A stretch of 64,000 nt of DNA from Xestospongia bergquistia (lineage: Eukaryota; Porifera; Demospongiae; Haplosclerida; Petrosiidae): the NCBI GenBank assembly GCA_963965975.1, contig OZ014413.1, forward strand, positions 2,180,001 to 2,244,000, read 5' to 3'. The notes beneath the pieces are model-generated. The model saw nothing but the letters and a program-made list of their open reading frames with translations. It searched no databases and had not been told where the DNA came from. The translations under genes and the position numbers were made by a program. Below, piece by piece: positions 1 to 10,930 of the stretch. The first letter of the stretch is position 1; every line of letters begins with the position of its first letter.

Positions 1-787
1 GATGAGTAATAGATATAATCATATTGAAAGGTATCCATTCATCAACATATTGCTCATATTGTCCCTCTTGAACTCCAGGACCTGGTACTCGTCTCAAGGC
101 AAGGGTAGCTGAACTATCTCTATGTTCTACAGCAGCAACAACATAACCATGTGAAGCAAGATCACTACAAAAACCACTGCTGTGTAAAAAGTGGCAAGCT
201 AGTCCATGACTATATACAACAACAGGGAATCCTTTTGGATGGTCATGAATGATATTTTGTATAAGTGGAGCATCAAGCAGTGCAGGAATCTTCTGAGCTA
301 TGAGATACAATCATTGTCAGATAACAAATTAAAATGAGTATAGCTATTATGATTCTTATACACAAACACACACACACACACCCTGAGCTTATATTCAAGT
401 CATCAGTACATGCTAATAAGTGCTGATTATTACTGACTTTGTTTAGTTTTTAACTCTCAATAGAAAGTTTTGGTTAATGGTGACTGTTGACGGTCCATCT
501 TTTCTCTCTGTGGCATTTTATGCTAACCAATTTAACTTACATTCAAACAATGATAGTTCACCAGGCTTTAAACTAGACAGTGAGACAGAAAAAATTTCCA
601 ACCACGCCTTCAAATAGTTAGGATGAGGGTAATAGGTAGCACGTTGAAGAGTTGTAGCTAGATCACTCTCAGTAGGATAGTAAAGACGTATTTGAAGATT
701 TTGATGCATTAAATGAGTACATCCTACTTCATACCTACCAGATGGAGCTGGTATACCTTCAAGTTCATTGCTCAACGCTTCAGCCAT
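1..787 (-). CDS. PAF-acetylhydrolase-like lipase, copy A (partial, runs off left edge)
   Basis: First two exons of a minus-strand PAF-acetylhydrolase (serine lipase removing the sn-2 acyl group of PAF or oxidised phospholipids). Exon 1 is 541-787, starts [17 protein letters not shown] and carries the family block GCTHLMHQ...IRLYYPTE. The donor GTAAGT is read from 535-540. Exon 2 starts at 297 after an AG and contains [10 protein letters not shown] and [13 protein letters not shown], the strand and oxyanion-hole region; it is still open at base 1. The catalytic Ser, Asp and His exons lie outside the window. There is no signal peptide at this start, as in cytosolic PAFAH2-type enzymes. Only about 205 bp separate this start from the stop of copy B upstream. 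Intron phase 1 after exon 1 matches all other copies. Exon 2 has substitutions not shared by its neighbours (for example HRDSSA for HRDGSA), so activity cannot be judged. Confidence 0.85.
361..382. repeat. (CA)n microsatellite
   Basis: Short CA-repeat run inside the first intron of PAF-AH copy A. No other feature is seen in that intron. Confidence 0.9.
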
Positions 788-991
788 CTTTGCAAAATAA
801 TAATTAATAATTTTTGTTTATGAACTTAATTTAATAGTGCAAAGACGCGCTTCAAGTTTGACCATCCAAATCCACCAAGTAAAATAACACAATATAATAA
901 CTTAATATAAAATGTTTGGACAATTATGACAACTTTATCAGATAAAGGATCCATATTGAGTTTATACACATTAATTTGATCAAAGTGATTT

Positions 992-3356
992 TCATGTTCT
1001 TGAATCAAGAGTTTCTGAAGATGTTATTATGTCATCAGAGACTATTTCTCTTCTTGTGTTTTTCTCTTTCTCCCAGTCAACATTAGTTCCATAAAGAATG
1101 TAATCAGAGGTACCTTCTCTTCCGTCTAAAATAACAATGTCTTTATGATATTCATCTATTCATAGATAAAGATAAAAGTCAAAAATGTCAAACATTTGAC
1201 AAACTAATTAAATGTGCATGCACTAAGCTATTTCTTGTTATGAACAAAGATTGCTGGATATCTAACCTCGTATCAGAAATCTATTCAGAAAAGCATGACA
1301 GATTTTCATGTTTACTTCATGAGCCACATACTTATCCAAAGGAGAATTTTTTAATGCTTTTAAAGTTCGAGGAACAGCAATAGTAAAAGGAACAGTTGAA
1401 GGAACAGTAAAAGGAGCATCAGTTTGATTTAAATGTGTTGTTCCTCTAAATATTTCAACACAATTATACAAATGAGTTTACAGGGTATTTTACTTACTTT
1501 AATGTATACAATGTACAAGGACTTGTTTCTGTATGGAAGAAAACAAGGTTACATAATGAGCATTTATATGGGGAAATTTATTAAATGCTATTCAACGACT
1601 ATTGTAGTACTTTTTTCATGAAAGTAAAGATGTTACTGAATATCTTCAATTTTTCTACTTTGCTATTAGCACTGTTTACATGTAATCACATGTTCATAAT
1701 TGGAGTTTCTGTTTTAATAAGTCTACTAACCTGATTCAGAAGCTGGTCTTATCAGTTTCATTATGCATGCAATGTTATTTGCCCATTGAAAGCCAAATGA
1801 GTTAATAAAAATGAGTGGTTGATGTATACCATGTGTATAGATATCCTCATCTAGTGGAAACATCCAGGCATCCAATGCAATACCACACCTAAGGTAACAC
1901 AGACGAATGTTAACATTATATATACAAATCGGATAGATCACTATATAGGAAAGGTTCTAAGCTAAGTTATAGATACCTTGTAATTTGCGAAACTTCCTAC
2001 AAATCTAGTAACTGATAATGCACATGACAATTATGTCATTAGTACATAAGTATGACATCAATTGGTATTCATTATAGATAGGACATTGCATAGCAATTAA
2101 TTTTTAAAGTTTACTTGAATTTTGGATCTTCACTCAGTGTTTGTACAACAGTACTACCACCAAAAGAGTGACCACAGACAGCAGTTAACTCCATGTTTAA
2201 ACGACCTTTGAACTGAGTGAAGTCAAACTGTCTTCCTAACATATTATTTACATCACCACCTTTATTAAGGAGATGTAGTATATCTAAGGCTTGTCCCACC
2301 TCTTTAGCACGCTGCCTGACCTAAAATGGTATAATTTTGTCATTAAAAGTATTTAAAAACTATATTAAAAATTACCTGCAAATTTCTTAATGAAAAATTA
2401 GCATGTGGCATTTGCTTATCATTAAGTGGCATAATTTTATTGTATGGTAACCATTTGTCAACATATTGGTTGTATTGTCCCTCTTTGACTCTGGGACCTT
2501 GTACTCTTTTCAGGGCAAGGGATGCCGAGCCATCTCTATGTTCAACAGCAGCAACAACATAACCATGAGAAGCAAGATCACTACAAATACCACTATAATG
2601 GTGAAAGTGACTACCTAGTCCATGACTAAATACAACAACTGGGAATTCTTTTGGGGGGTACCAGTCTTGAGTATCAACATTGTCACTGTTATTCTGTAAA
2701 CTTTGCATTGAGCTACTCTGCATTAGAGGTGCATTCAATAGTGCTGGAATCCTGGGAACTACAGTAATAGAAAGACAATGTCCAATATCTTTAATAATTC
2801 TCACTGACTGAAATTTATATTACATTTCCTTTTGCACTTGTTGTATATAACAGGTGGCTACACCACCCTACTTTTTGATGTCATATAATCTTATGACTAA
2901 ACACTAAATTGACAATTACTATTCCTTTTTTTTGAGAAAAGTATTTACTGCCTTTCTTATAAATTATAATGGTGTACAACTCTAGCATGTTCCTTTATTT
3001 GATACTAAAGTTATCAATGTGTCTTTTCGGCTAAACTTACTACAAAATATTCTCACTATTCCAGATGCTAGACCTGATAGTGGAATATCAATTACATCCA
3101 TTAATGCTTTGATATATTTAGGATGAGGGAAGTACTTCGCATATTCATATGTGGTAGCTTGATCTCTCTCAGTAGGGTAGTAGAGACGTATCTGAAGATC
3201 TTGATGCATCAAATGAGTACAGCCTACTTCATAGCTACCAGATGGAGCTGGTATTCCTTCTACCTTTACAATTCCACTCTTTTTCCACTTTACTGACATC
3301 ACACTCATGAGAGCTGTAATTGATTTATAAGAACTACGCCCGATTTTTGTCGCCAT
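992..3356 (-). CDS. PAF-acetylhydrolase-like lipase, copy B (complete, 6 exons)
   Basis: Exons by splice-site reading: 3041-3356, 2376-2758, 2115-2320, 1731-1888, 1267-1443, 992-1155. They sum to 1404 nt, or 467 residues plus stop. The catalytic triad of the PLA2G7/PAFAH2 alpha/beta hydrolase family is visible: Ser in GHSFGG (exon 3), Asp in CGIALDAWMFPL (exon 4), His in GTTHLNQTD (exon 5). Exon 5 uses the second AG of an AGAG pair; the first would put a stop in frame. Exon 6 codes [20 protein letters not shown], a C-terminal block shared by the array. The open frame runs upstream to a GTG at 3386, but the first ATG is at 3356; a third candidate, MSVKWKKSG at 3299, lines up best with the MAExWKxSG start of the other copies. 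No convincing signal peptide is seen, so it is probably cytosolic. Head to tail with copies A and C. Confidence 0.88.
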
Positions 3357-3626
3357 TATATCGATACGTCTCGTAATTGAAACCACACCTTAAACTTAAA
3401 ACCACACCCAATGTACTGAACAATAAACTACGCATGTTAATAAAACATAGATAATATTACAAAATGTGAAGTTATTTAAAGCAGATTGTCATTGGACTTC
3501 ATGTATAACTATAGTCTTAGGAATGTTTGTCACTGGTCTGTGTCTAAAAGGAATATTCATTTTATATATTTCATTGTTATAAATTAAATGACAATAGCAT
3601 TAAAAAAGAGCAATCAATTGTTACGG

Positions 3627-6082
3627 CTATAACTGGCTTTTTAGAATATGGGCATCTTTAGGTCTTGTTGGTTCACTGTGCATCTCATCTGTGTTATTCT
3701 CTTCCTTCCAGTTAATATTAGTCCCATATAAAATGTGTTCAGAGGCACCTTCTCCTCCATCTAAGATAGGTACATATCCACAATAACTAGGATCTATAGA
3801 ATTAAGAATTGCACATAACTTACATACTTAATAGTTATTATGAAGCTATTAGTATTTGCTGTGATATCTAACCTTGTATTAGAAATCTTTTTAGAAAAGC
3901 ATGACAAAGTTCCATATTCACTTTGTGTGCCATATACTTATCCAAGGGAGAATTTGTCAATTTCTTTAGTGCTCCAAGAATGGGAATAAAAGGAACATCA
4001 GTTTGACTAAAGTGTGTGCTGCCTCTATGTTTAAAACAGAGTTATCAAAAAGAGTTTGTAGAATATATTTGCTTTAATTGCTTACATTATAGTATATATT
4101 GTACAATCACTCAATCCTATATAATAAGAATAGGTAAGAAATCACATTAAGTTATTAGATATAGTACAGAGCTATTGAGTCATACTTTCAGTACATGATA
4201 TAGGTACACTTTAATACAATGTTTATATTTTTCCCTTAGAGACACGATGTACTTTTTAATGACAGACTATGTAAGTATATTAACCTGATTTAGAAGTAGG
4301 TTTTACCAGTTTCATCATGCAAGTAATATTTTCATCCCAATGAAAGTCAAAAGAGTTAATAAATGTTAATGGTTGATGTATACCATGTTTATAGATATCT
4401 CTATGGAGTGGATACATCCAGGTATCCAATGCAATACCACACCTAAGAAAATATGAATGAATATTAGATATTACAAATGTCTAATGACTGATCTATGTGA
4501 AAAACCTCTATAATCAAAGTATGATTGAATGTAATCAATTTGTTTTTACTCGTTAAAATAAAAATAAGGTGAAATGCATATCTACAAACTGCATATTAAA
4601 GGTTACCTAAATCTTGGATCTTCACTTAGTACTTGTACAACAGTACCTCCACCAAATGAGTGACCGGCGACAGCAGCTAACTCCATGTTTAAACAACCTT
4701 TGAACTGAGTGAAGTCAAAGTGTCCTCCTAACATGTCATGTACATCACCACCTTCATTAAGGAGGTGTAGTATATCTAAGGCTTGTCGCACCTCTTTAGC
4801 ACGCTGTCTAATCTAAAAAATAAATGATAATTTTAACATTTTATGTGTTAATAACTGATTATAGAGGTAGTCTAGTAGTAACAATAATCAATTATCATTG
4901 CAATTTATCTGTGGTTCTTAATTTGTTGAAGTATTAAAGTAGAGACTCATGTGAATTTGTATAATCATGCACATAGTGTACATTTGCATTGATTTTCCTT
5001 TTTAAGGCTTAATGCATCCAAAACAACTAGAAGGTCTTAGGTTTAAATCTCAGCTTAAGGATTTCTTTTAGACTGTTTATTTCTCGTAAAGTAATGCATT
5101 TTGTGCAGAACATCTTTAATAGTCACTAATTTATCTACATCCTATCTTTGACGACTTTATTATTTATATATTTGTTTTACCTGCTTATTTCTTAAAGGGA
5201 AACCAGCATTTCCCATTTGATTATCAGAAATAGGCATAACTTCATTGTTTGGGATCCATTCATCAACATATTGGTCATATTGTCCCACTTGAACTCCAGG
5301 ACCTGGTACTCGTTTCAGAGCAAGTAGAGCCGAGCCATCTTTATGTTCAACAGCAGCAACAACATAACCATGAGAAGCAAGATCACTACAAATACCACTA
5401 TAGGCAAAGAAGTGACCAGATAGCCCATGACTGAATACGACAACTGGGAATCCTTTTGTAATGTATTTATTGGCGCTAAAAAAATGTTTTGAGGAACATT
5501 GTATAAGAGGTGAATTCAACAGTGCAGGAGTTCTGGGCACTATAAATAAAGGAAATGTTTATTGAAATAGCTATAAAATAACTAAGTCATTTACCAACTA
5601 TACGTTTTATTTTTCAAGTAATAAAGTCTGCATCCTCCAATGCAATATCTTGCTGATTACTATGCAAGCATAGATATTGCAGTGGATACATCAAGCACTA
5701 TTACCTGAAATGGGAGGAGTTTGACCTTTTTGTATTACATTTAGATATAACATCATGCTGATAGTAGAAAGTTATGACATAACTTACATGAGTACATTTG
5801 CTGTACTTCAGGCAATATACTTGATAAAGGGACATCAACAATATCCAAGAATGCCTTCAAATAGTTAGGATGAGGAAGATACTTAGCATATTCAATTTTT
5901 GTAGCCAGATCTTTCTCAGTAGGGTAGTACAGTCGTAAATGAAGATCTTGATGCATCAAATGAGTACATCCTACTTCATAGTTACCAGAGGGACCTGGTA
6001 TACCTTCAAGTCTCCACCTTTCTGCCATTACTGAATAATTAGCAATATAAATCATTGCTATGAATATAATTATAGATATCAT
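3627..6082 (-). CDS. PAF-acetylhydrolase-like lipase, copy C (complete, 6 exons)
   Basis: Exons 5788-6082, 5181-5539, 4607-4812, 4285-4442, 3873-4022 and 3627-3793 join to 1335 nt (444 residues). The triad is intact: GHSFGG, LDTWMYPL, GSTHFSQTD. Unlike most copies it has a hydrophobic N-terminus, MISIIIFIAMIYIANYSVMAERW, that looks like a signal peptide or signal anchor placed ahead of the usual MAExW start. This copy may therefore be secreted or membrane-tethered, more like plasma PLA2G7 than PAFAH2. The next in-frame ATG, at MAERW, would give a cytosolic form. Exon 1 and its upstream flank are duplicated almost exactly at 9890-10650. The intron between exons 3 and 2 (4813-5180) holds nothing recognisable. 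Confidence 0.88.
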
Positions 6083-6396
6083 GTATTAATGATCGTTGAT
6101 TTAACCAATATATGGTTATACATGAACATAGCAAAGTTATTGAAGGAAAAGTTAAACATTATACTGTTTAGATAACTAACGTACTGGATATGGAATTGAC
6201 CTTTATTTTCTTAGAGCTTGACATAATAAGTGCTGGGCCAAGGCTATTATTATGGAAATCATGTTAGTGTATTTTGTAGGAATGTATGTAGCCTGATGTT
6301 CATGAATTAGTGGGATTAATCAATTTATTTTAACAACGTGACTTGATTTAATGGTGGAGTAGCAATATGTCAAAACTTTTTACACAAGGCTACTTC

Positions 6397-6822
6397 TTAC
6401 GGAAGCCGAAGGAATTCTACTTCGTAATTTCGTATTCTACTTTGAAGTTTTCCAAAAATCTTCCAATTCTACTTTCCAGTTTTACCTATTCCAATTCTAT
6501 TTTCAATTCTTCGATGGAATATTTAACAACTAAAATCCTATACCCCACCATAACTAGAAATATGTCGCTTCGCTCCATTCGAGACAGCTCGCGGTGCTCG
6601 CGCTTCACTGTATTGACCTGAATAAACTGAAGCGAGCACCGCGAGCCGTCTCTGGTTAGGGTAGGGATATAGGATTTTAGTTGTTAAATATTCCATCGAA
6701 GGACAGAAAATAGAATTGGAATTGGGAAAACTCCAAAGTAGAATTGGAATTTTTAAATAAAACTTCGAAGTAGAACACGAAATTATGATGTAGAAATGGA
6801 TGGCCGCCTTCGGCTTCCGTAA
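6397..6822. mobile_element. Foldback/MITE-like element with TTACGGAAGCCGAAGG inverted ends
   Basis: The left end at 6397 reads TTACGGAAGCCGAAGG and the right end finishing at 6822 is its exact reverse complement. Inside, a second inverted pair (TAACAACTAAAATCCTATA near 6527 and its complement near 6670) and a third (GCTCGCGGTGCTCGC-type) nest around a centre near 6620, so most of the 426 bp can fold back. The open frames across it lack coding character and are fold artefacts. It starts about 40 bp beyond the end of the 5598-6355 duplicated segment. A second, truncated family member lies at 9521-9884. Confidence 0.8.
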
Positions 6823-7009
6823 TTTAACTATAAAATGTAGCGTCAATTTGACTTCCAACCATATCAACCGTATGTAAAGATCTTGGATGAGGTTCCTTTG
6901 AATGTAACTTTTAATGTGTACATCATGCATAATACATATTAAAAATGAAATTGAGCTGTAGATATAAAAAATTTTGAGTGTAATTAAAAATTAAATTTAA
7001 AAGCAAAAG

Positions 7010-7480
7010 GACCTTTAGCTATTCAGTAGTAACCTCAAAACATGTAGTTGATGGGATCAAGGTAATATCAGCTCCTGTATCTATTTTAAATTTAATCATT
7101 CGTCAATTCAGTTTCAGTTTAGTTTATTTTTGTTTGGTTATGTTTATTCCAGTAACAACTCTCAAAAACTTCCAGTCACTGTCACTATTAGAGTTCTCTG
7201 AGTCACTTCTTGTCCTAGTTTCAACATTATTAACAGTACTCCTACACAAACTATGAAAGTGTCGTGTCTTACCACATTTGAAGCATTTGTTTAGCTGGGC
7301 ATGATTCTCTTCCAATGGGATGGTTCTTTCCACACCTTGTACATCTTTGTTGTGGCTGTTGGGCTGGTTTACTCCTGTTAACCAACCCAAGGGAGGCAGA
7401 TCTATTTCTTGTAGAGATTCTCTTTGATCTGTTTTGAATACTGTCTCTGCTGGGATTTCTATAAGATTTCTAGGAGCTCA
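7010..7480 (-). mobile_element. Retroelement relic: gag zinc knuckle and aspartic protease start (LTR/gypsy type)
   Basis: On the minus strand a CCHC zinc knuckle (CFKCGKTRHFHSLCRS, near 7240-7290) is followed downstream by a retropepsin active-site block FKIDTGADITLIPST at about 7030-7085. That is the gag-then-protease order of LTR retroelements. The frames are short and interrupted, no reverse transcriptase or LTR is visible, and the piece is a dead fragment. It lies just downstream of the NHL-repeat gene. Confidence 0.7.
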
Positions 7481-7774
7481 TTATGCAACTCAATAACAAC
7501 TCTTTTTTAAATCAAAATGTACCAATATATATACTAACCAACTTATTAATATTATAATTCAAGTCCAAAGTGCAAAGTCACTACACATTAATACCTTCAT
7601 TATCATCCAGACCCCTGTCCATACATCTATCTATCTGTGACTTTGTCCATATGCCATAATCATATATGACAAAAAGTAATCTTCAATATCAATATTACAT
7701 CTATGTATTATCACTACAAAACTACAAAAAGAGTGTAACTTTACAAGGAAAAATTAAAAAAAAACCATCAGACT

Positions 7775-8698
7775 TTAATAAAGGTAGACTTTATTAGCAC
7801 CAATATCTGCAATCCACATAGTTCCATCTGGAGCAATATTTACATCTATAGCTTCAGTAAAGCCCCTGATAATTTTCATTGGTATGCCATTTTTACTACA
7901 AAGATAGACTTCACTTGGACTGGAGCGATCAACTGCATACATGTTATCATAACAATCTATATAGAACCCATCACCATAAGTTATACCATTGATTTTTAAC
8001 TGACTGATATGATGTCCAGACTTAGTAATGATATAGACTCCTTTGAAATGAGTACTCACATGTAAGTTGTCATCAGAATCAAATTGGATTTTACAAGGGT
8101 ATGTTCCTATACCAGTGATGACATGGGATTTGTTACCATTTGAGTTATACACATGTATTTTTCCAGATTTCCATTCTGAGACATAGAGTTTATCATCACT
8201 GTCCACAGCAAGTGCAATTGGATTGTTTTGTCCTATTTTTTCACCATTCAAGACTCCATCAATTGAATACTCATAAATTTTGTTAGCATTAAAAGCTGCA
8301 ACATACACTCGATTACCTTTTACACATACTCCAGCTGGTCTACCCTCAGGAATAGCAAATTTCTTTTGGAAGTTGCCATACTTATCAAATTTATGGACAT
8401 AACCATCTCCCCATCCTGAGATAAATACTTCACCATTATCAGTGATATAAATGTGATGTGGATGAATGATTCCAGTAATTATTTTCCATGGACTTTCAAT
8501 AGTAGATGGACTTCGAGTACGATTGCATTCACATCCAGATTGCATACTCTGTATTTCTTTGATAAGTTCATCCATCATCTGAGTTACTTTAGATCGTATC
8601 CCTGGTAATTGCTGACAACAATGTTTGCAAGTCTCACTAGACACGATTTCACTGCCAAAAACTAGTGCAATTATCAAAACTGTGATATATCTTAACAT
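7775..8698 (-). CDS. Secreted NHL-repeat beta-propeller protein
   Basis: Single-exon gene of 307 residues. The N-terminus MLRYITVLIIALVFGSEIVSS is a clear signal peptide with likely cleavage near residue 20-22. A short Cys-rich stretch follows (CKHCCQQ, CECNRT; about residues 24-60) with a helical segment between. From about residue 70 there are six propeller-type repeats of the NHL/SMP-30-like kind, for example HPHHIYITDNGEVFISGWG, NPIALAVDSDDKLYVSEW and EAIDVNIAPDGTMWIADIG, ending at the C-terminus. It is an extracellular propeller of unknown ligand; no catalytic residues can be assigned. A TATA motif and an inverted CCAAT box sit upstream. It has no introns, unlike the surrounding lipase genes, and sits between two gag relics, so it may have arrived in the array by a transposition-linked event. 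Confidence 0.85.
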   Translation of the reverse strand: MLRYITVLIIALVFGSEIVSSETCKHCCQQLPGIRSKVTQMMDELIKEIQSMQSGCECNRTRSPSTIESPWKIITGIIHPHHIYITDNGEVFISGWGDGYVHKFDKYGNFQKKFAIPEGRPAGVCVKGNRVYVAAFNANKIYEYSIDGVLNGEKIGQNNPIALAVDSDDKLYVSEWKSGKIHVYNSNGNKSHVITGIGTYPCKIQFDSDDNLHVSTHFKGVYIITKSGHHISQLKINGITYGDGFYIDCYDNMYAVDRSSPSEVYLCSKNGIPMKIIRGFTEAIDVNIAPDGTMWIADIGANKVYLY

Positions 8699-8778
8699 CT
8701 TTAGTCAATGTAGAATATAAGATTGAAGACACCAACTACTACAGAGTACTTATTGAGTTGCTTCAGAGAATCACTTAG

Positions 8779-8785
8779 TTTTATA
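8779..8785 (-). promoter_or_regulatory. TATA box of the NHL-repeat gene
   Basis: TATAAAA on the minus strand, within GGGTATAAAACT, about 80 bp upstream of the ATG at 8698. The spacing allows a 5' UTR of about 50 nt. Confidence 0.55.
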
Positions 8786-8825
8786 CCCTAATACAATATT
8801 GCTATATATACATGTATATAGGATT

Positions 8826-8835
8826 GACCAATCAG
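8826..8835 (-). promoter_or_regulatory. Inverted CCAAT box of the NHL-repeat gene
   Basis: The minus strand reads CTGATTGGTC, a classic inverted CCAAT (NF-Y type) motif about 45 bp upstream of the TATA motif. The spacing supports a real core promoter. Confidence 0.45.
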
Positions 8836-9059
8836 ATTGTTCCATGAATGAACTGTCTTTCCTTTGTTAAAAACTTGGGGAATTACCTGGTCTTCATCAG
8901 TTTACATAGAATGTCACTATAACAACAGAATATAGGGAAAGGTTCACATAAGAATAACTATAGGTCATACTATCATTTATTGTTGCTGTTAGATGCAATG
9001 TACTCATGAATGTATCTAAGACTACAATGAATAGTAACAATAGACAGAAAACCAGAAGA

Positions 9060-9520
9060 AGTACACGATAGCAAGAATAAGTCGAGAATTATTTTCTGAA
9101 GCAGCGCAACACTATTAATCAACGAGCTAAATTTAATAGCAGAAAGCAAGAAGACGGAGAGTCAGTCGACGCATTTATTACAGCGCTCTATAGTTTAGCA
9201 GAGAAATGCGACTTCGGTAACCTATACGAAGACATGATTTGAGACAGAATCGCAGTAGGAATAAAAGACGTAAAACTGTCAGAGAGAATGCAACTACATA
9301 GACGAAAGTCTTATGTTAAACAAACCATGCAGCTGCAATGATATGACAGATAGCACAATTAAAACAGAAGCAGAAAGAGCTCCATTGAAGCCATTCAAAA
9401 GACATCTTCAAAGATCTAAAGAGACTGTTTGCACAAAATGCAGAAGGTCCTCCTCATGGGAGGTTCACTGTCCTTTGTCAGAAGCCAAATGTCATAAGTG
9501 TGGTAAAAGGGAGAGAATGT
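9060..9520 (+). mobile_element. Ty3/gypsy-type gag relic
   Basis: Plus-strand translation gives a recognisable gypsy-type gag region: FNSRKQEDGESVDAFITALY, then SLAEKCDFGNLYEDMI, a TGA stop where the family has Arg (MIRDRI), then DRIAVGIKDVKLSERMQL. Farther on, after another stop, comes a zinc-knuckle region CTKCRRSS...CHKCGK. The stops show it is dead. Its 3' end runs directly into a foldback element at 9521, which truncates it. It is on the opposite strand to the 7010-7480 relic, so the two need not be one element. Confidence 0.75.
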
Positions 9521-9884
9521 ATGGAAGCTGAAGGCGGCCATACATTCTACTTTGTAATTTCATATACAACTTTGAAGTTTTCCAAGAATATTCCAATTCC
9601 AATTCTATTTTCTATTCTTCAACGGAATATTTAACAGCTAAAATCCTATACTCCCCACCCTAACTGGAAAAATATGTCATTTTGCTCCATTCTAAGAGAC
9701 AGCTTGTGGTGCTCGCGCTTCATTGTATTGAGCTCAATGAAGCAAAGCGAGCCGTCAAGAATGGAGTGAAGTGACATGTTTCCGGTTAGGGCGGGGCTAT
9801 AGGATTTTGAGTTGTTAAATATTCCATCAAAGGATAGAAAATAGAATTGGAATATTTTTGAAAAACTGCAAAGTAGAATTGGAT
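9521..9884. mobile_element. Truncated second copy of the TTACGGAAGC foldback element
   Basis: The left end (GGAAGCTGAAGGCGGCCAT) matches the reverse complement of the right end of the 6397-6822 element. Internal blocks (TAGGATTTTGAGTTGTTAAA, GAAAATAGAATTGGAAT) also match. The right terminal repeat is missing: similarity stops near 9884, where the duplicated lipase segment starts, so the element was broken at the duplication junction. Confidence 0.7.
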
Positions 9885-9889
9885 ATTTT

Positions 9890-10650
9890 ATATTATACGT
9901 TTTATGTTTCAAGTAATAAAGTCTGCATCCTCCAATGCAATATCTTGCTGATTACTATGCAAGCATAGATATTGCAGTGGATACATCAAGCACTATTACC
10001 TGAAATGGGAGGAGTTTGACCTTTTTGTATTACATTTAGATATAACATCATGCTGATAGTAGAAAGTTGTGACATAACTTACATGAATGTATTTGCTGTA
10101 CTTCAGGCAATATACTTGATAAAGGGACATCAACAATATCCAAGAATGCCTTCAAATAGTTAGGATGAGGAAGATACTTAGCATATTCAATTTTTGTAGC
10201 CAGATCTTTCTCAGTAGGGTAGTACAGTCGTAAATGAAGATCTTGATGCATCAAATGAGTACATCCTACTTCATAGTTACCAGAGGGACCTGGTATACCT
10301 TCAAGTCTCCACCTTTCTGCCATTACTGAATAATTAGCAATATAAATCATTGCTATGAATATAATTATAGATATCATGTATATATTGATCGTTGATTTAA
10401 CCAATATATGGTTATAAATGAACATAGCAAAGTTATTGAAGGAAAAGTTAAACATTATACTGTTTAGATAACTAGTGTACTGGATATGGAATTGACCTTT
10501 ATTTTCTTAGAGCTTGACATAATAAGTGCTGGGCCAAGGCTATTGTTATGGAAATCATGTTAGTGTATTTTGTAGGAATGTATGTAGCCTGATGTTCATG
10601 AATTAGTGGGATTAATCAATTTATTTTAACAATGTGACTTGATTTAATGG
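9890..10650. repeat. Segmental duplication of 5598-6355 (orphan PAF-AH first exon plus flanks)
   Basis: The two segments match almost base for base from TATACGTTTTAT to TTGATTTAATGG, covering the intron-1 start, exon 1 and upstream flank of copy C, with only scattered differences. Similarity ends abruptly on both sides. Foldback elements lie at or near the breakpoints of each copy. Confidence 0.85.
10083..10377 (-). pseudogene. Orphan PAF-acetylhydrolase exon 1 (copy D)
   Basis: Near-identical to exon 1 of copy C (MISIIIFIAM...MAERWRLEG...LYYPTEKD), with an intact donor GTAAGT at its 3' end. Going downstream on the minus strand there is no exon 2 or any later lipase exon before the foldback element, the gag relic and the NHL gene. 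It cannot make a lipase on its own. It could still act as a spliceable leader exon if transcribed, for example into copy C several kb downstream. Confidence 0.85.
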
Positions 10651-10930
10651 TATTAGAAATTAGAATCAGCCTTTAAGCTTGGACACCTTCTAAAGTCATC
10701 AAGACGCCTATTTCTCATTGGTCATAACTAGTAAAATTCGAAACAAGTTATGATTGGATGTTACTTGTTAGTTTAATCAATGTTCGCCAAACATATGTTA
10801 TTATTAAAAACCAGCATTATTATATATTTTATTAATTTCAAAATGTTACCCACAATTAAAGTCAACATTCCATTTGCATTTTAGCTAGAGCCTTAGATAT
10901 TTTGAACTGGATCCAGCTCCTTAGGATGTC

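Noticed and set aside
1267-1445. Using the first AG of the exon 5 acceptor in the PAF-AH genes
   Set aside because: The phase then gives an immediate in-frame stop; the second AG two bases on keeps GTTH in frame in all copies.
6367-6930. Open frames on both strands of about 84 and 130 codons
   Set aside because: They lie across the foldback element and mirror each other through its inverted repeats; no coding character.
9646-9912. 88-codon minus-strand frame
   Set aside because: Falls within the truncated foldback element and the duplication junction.
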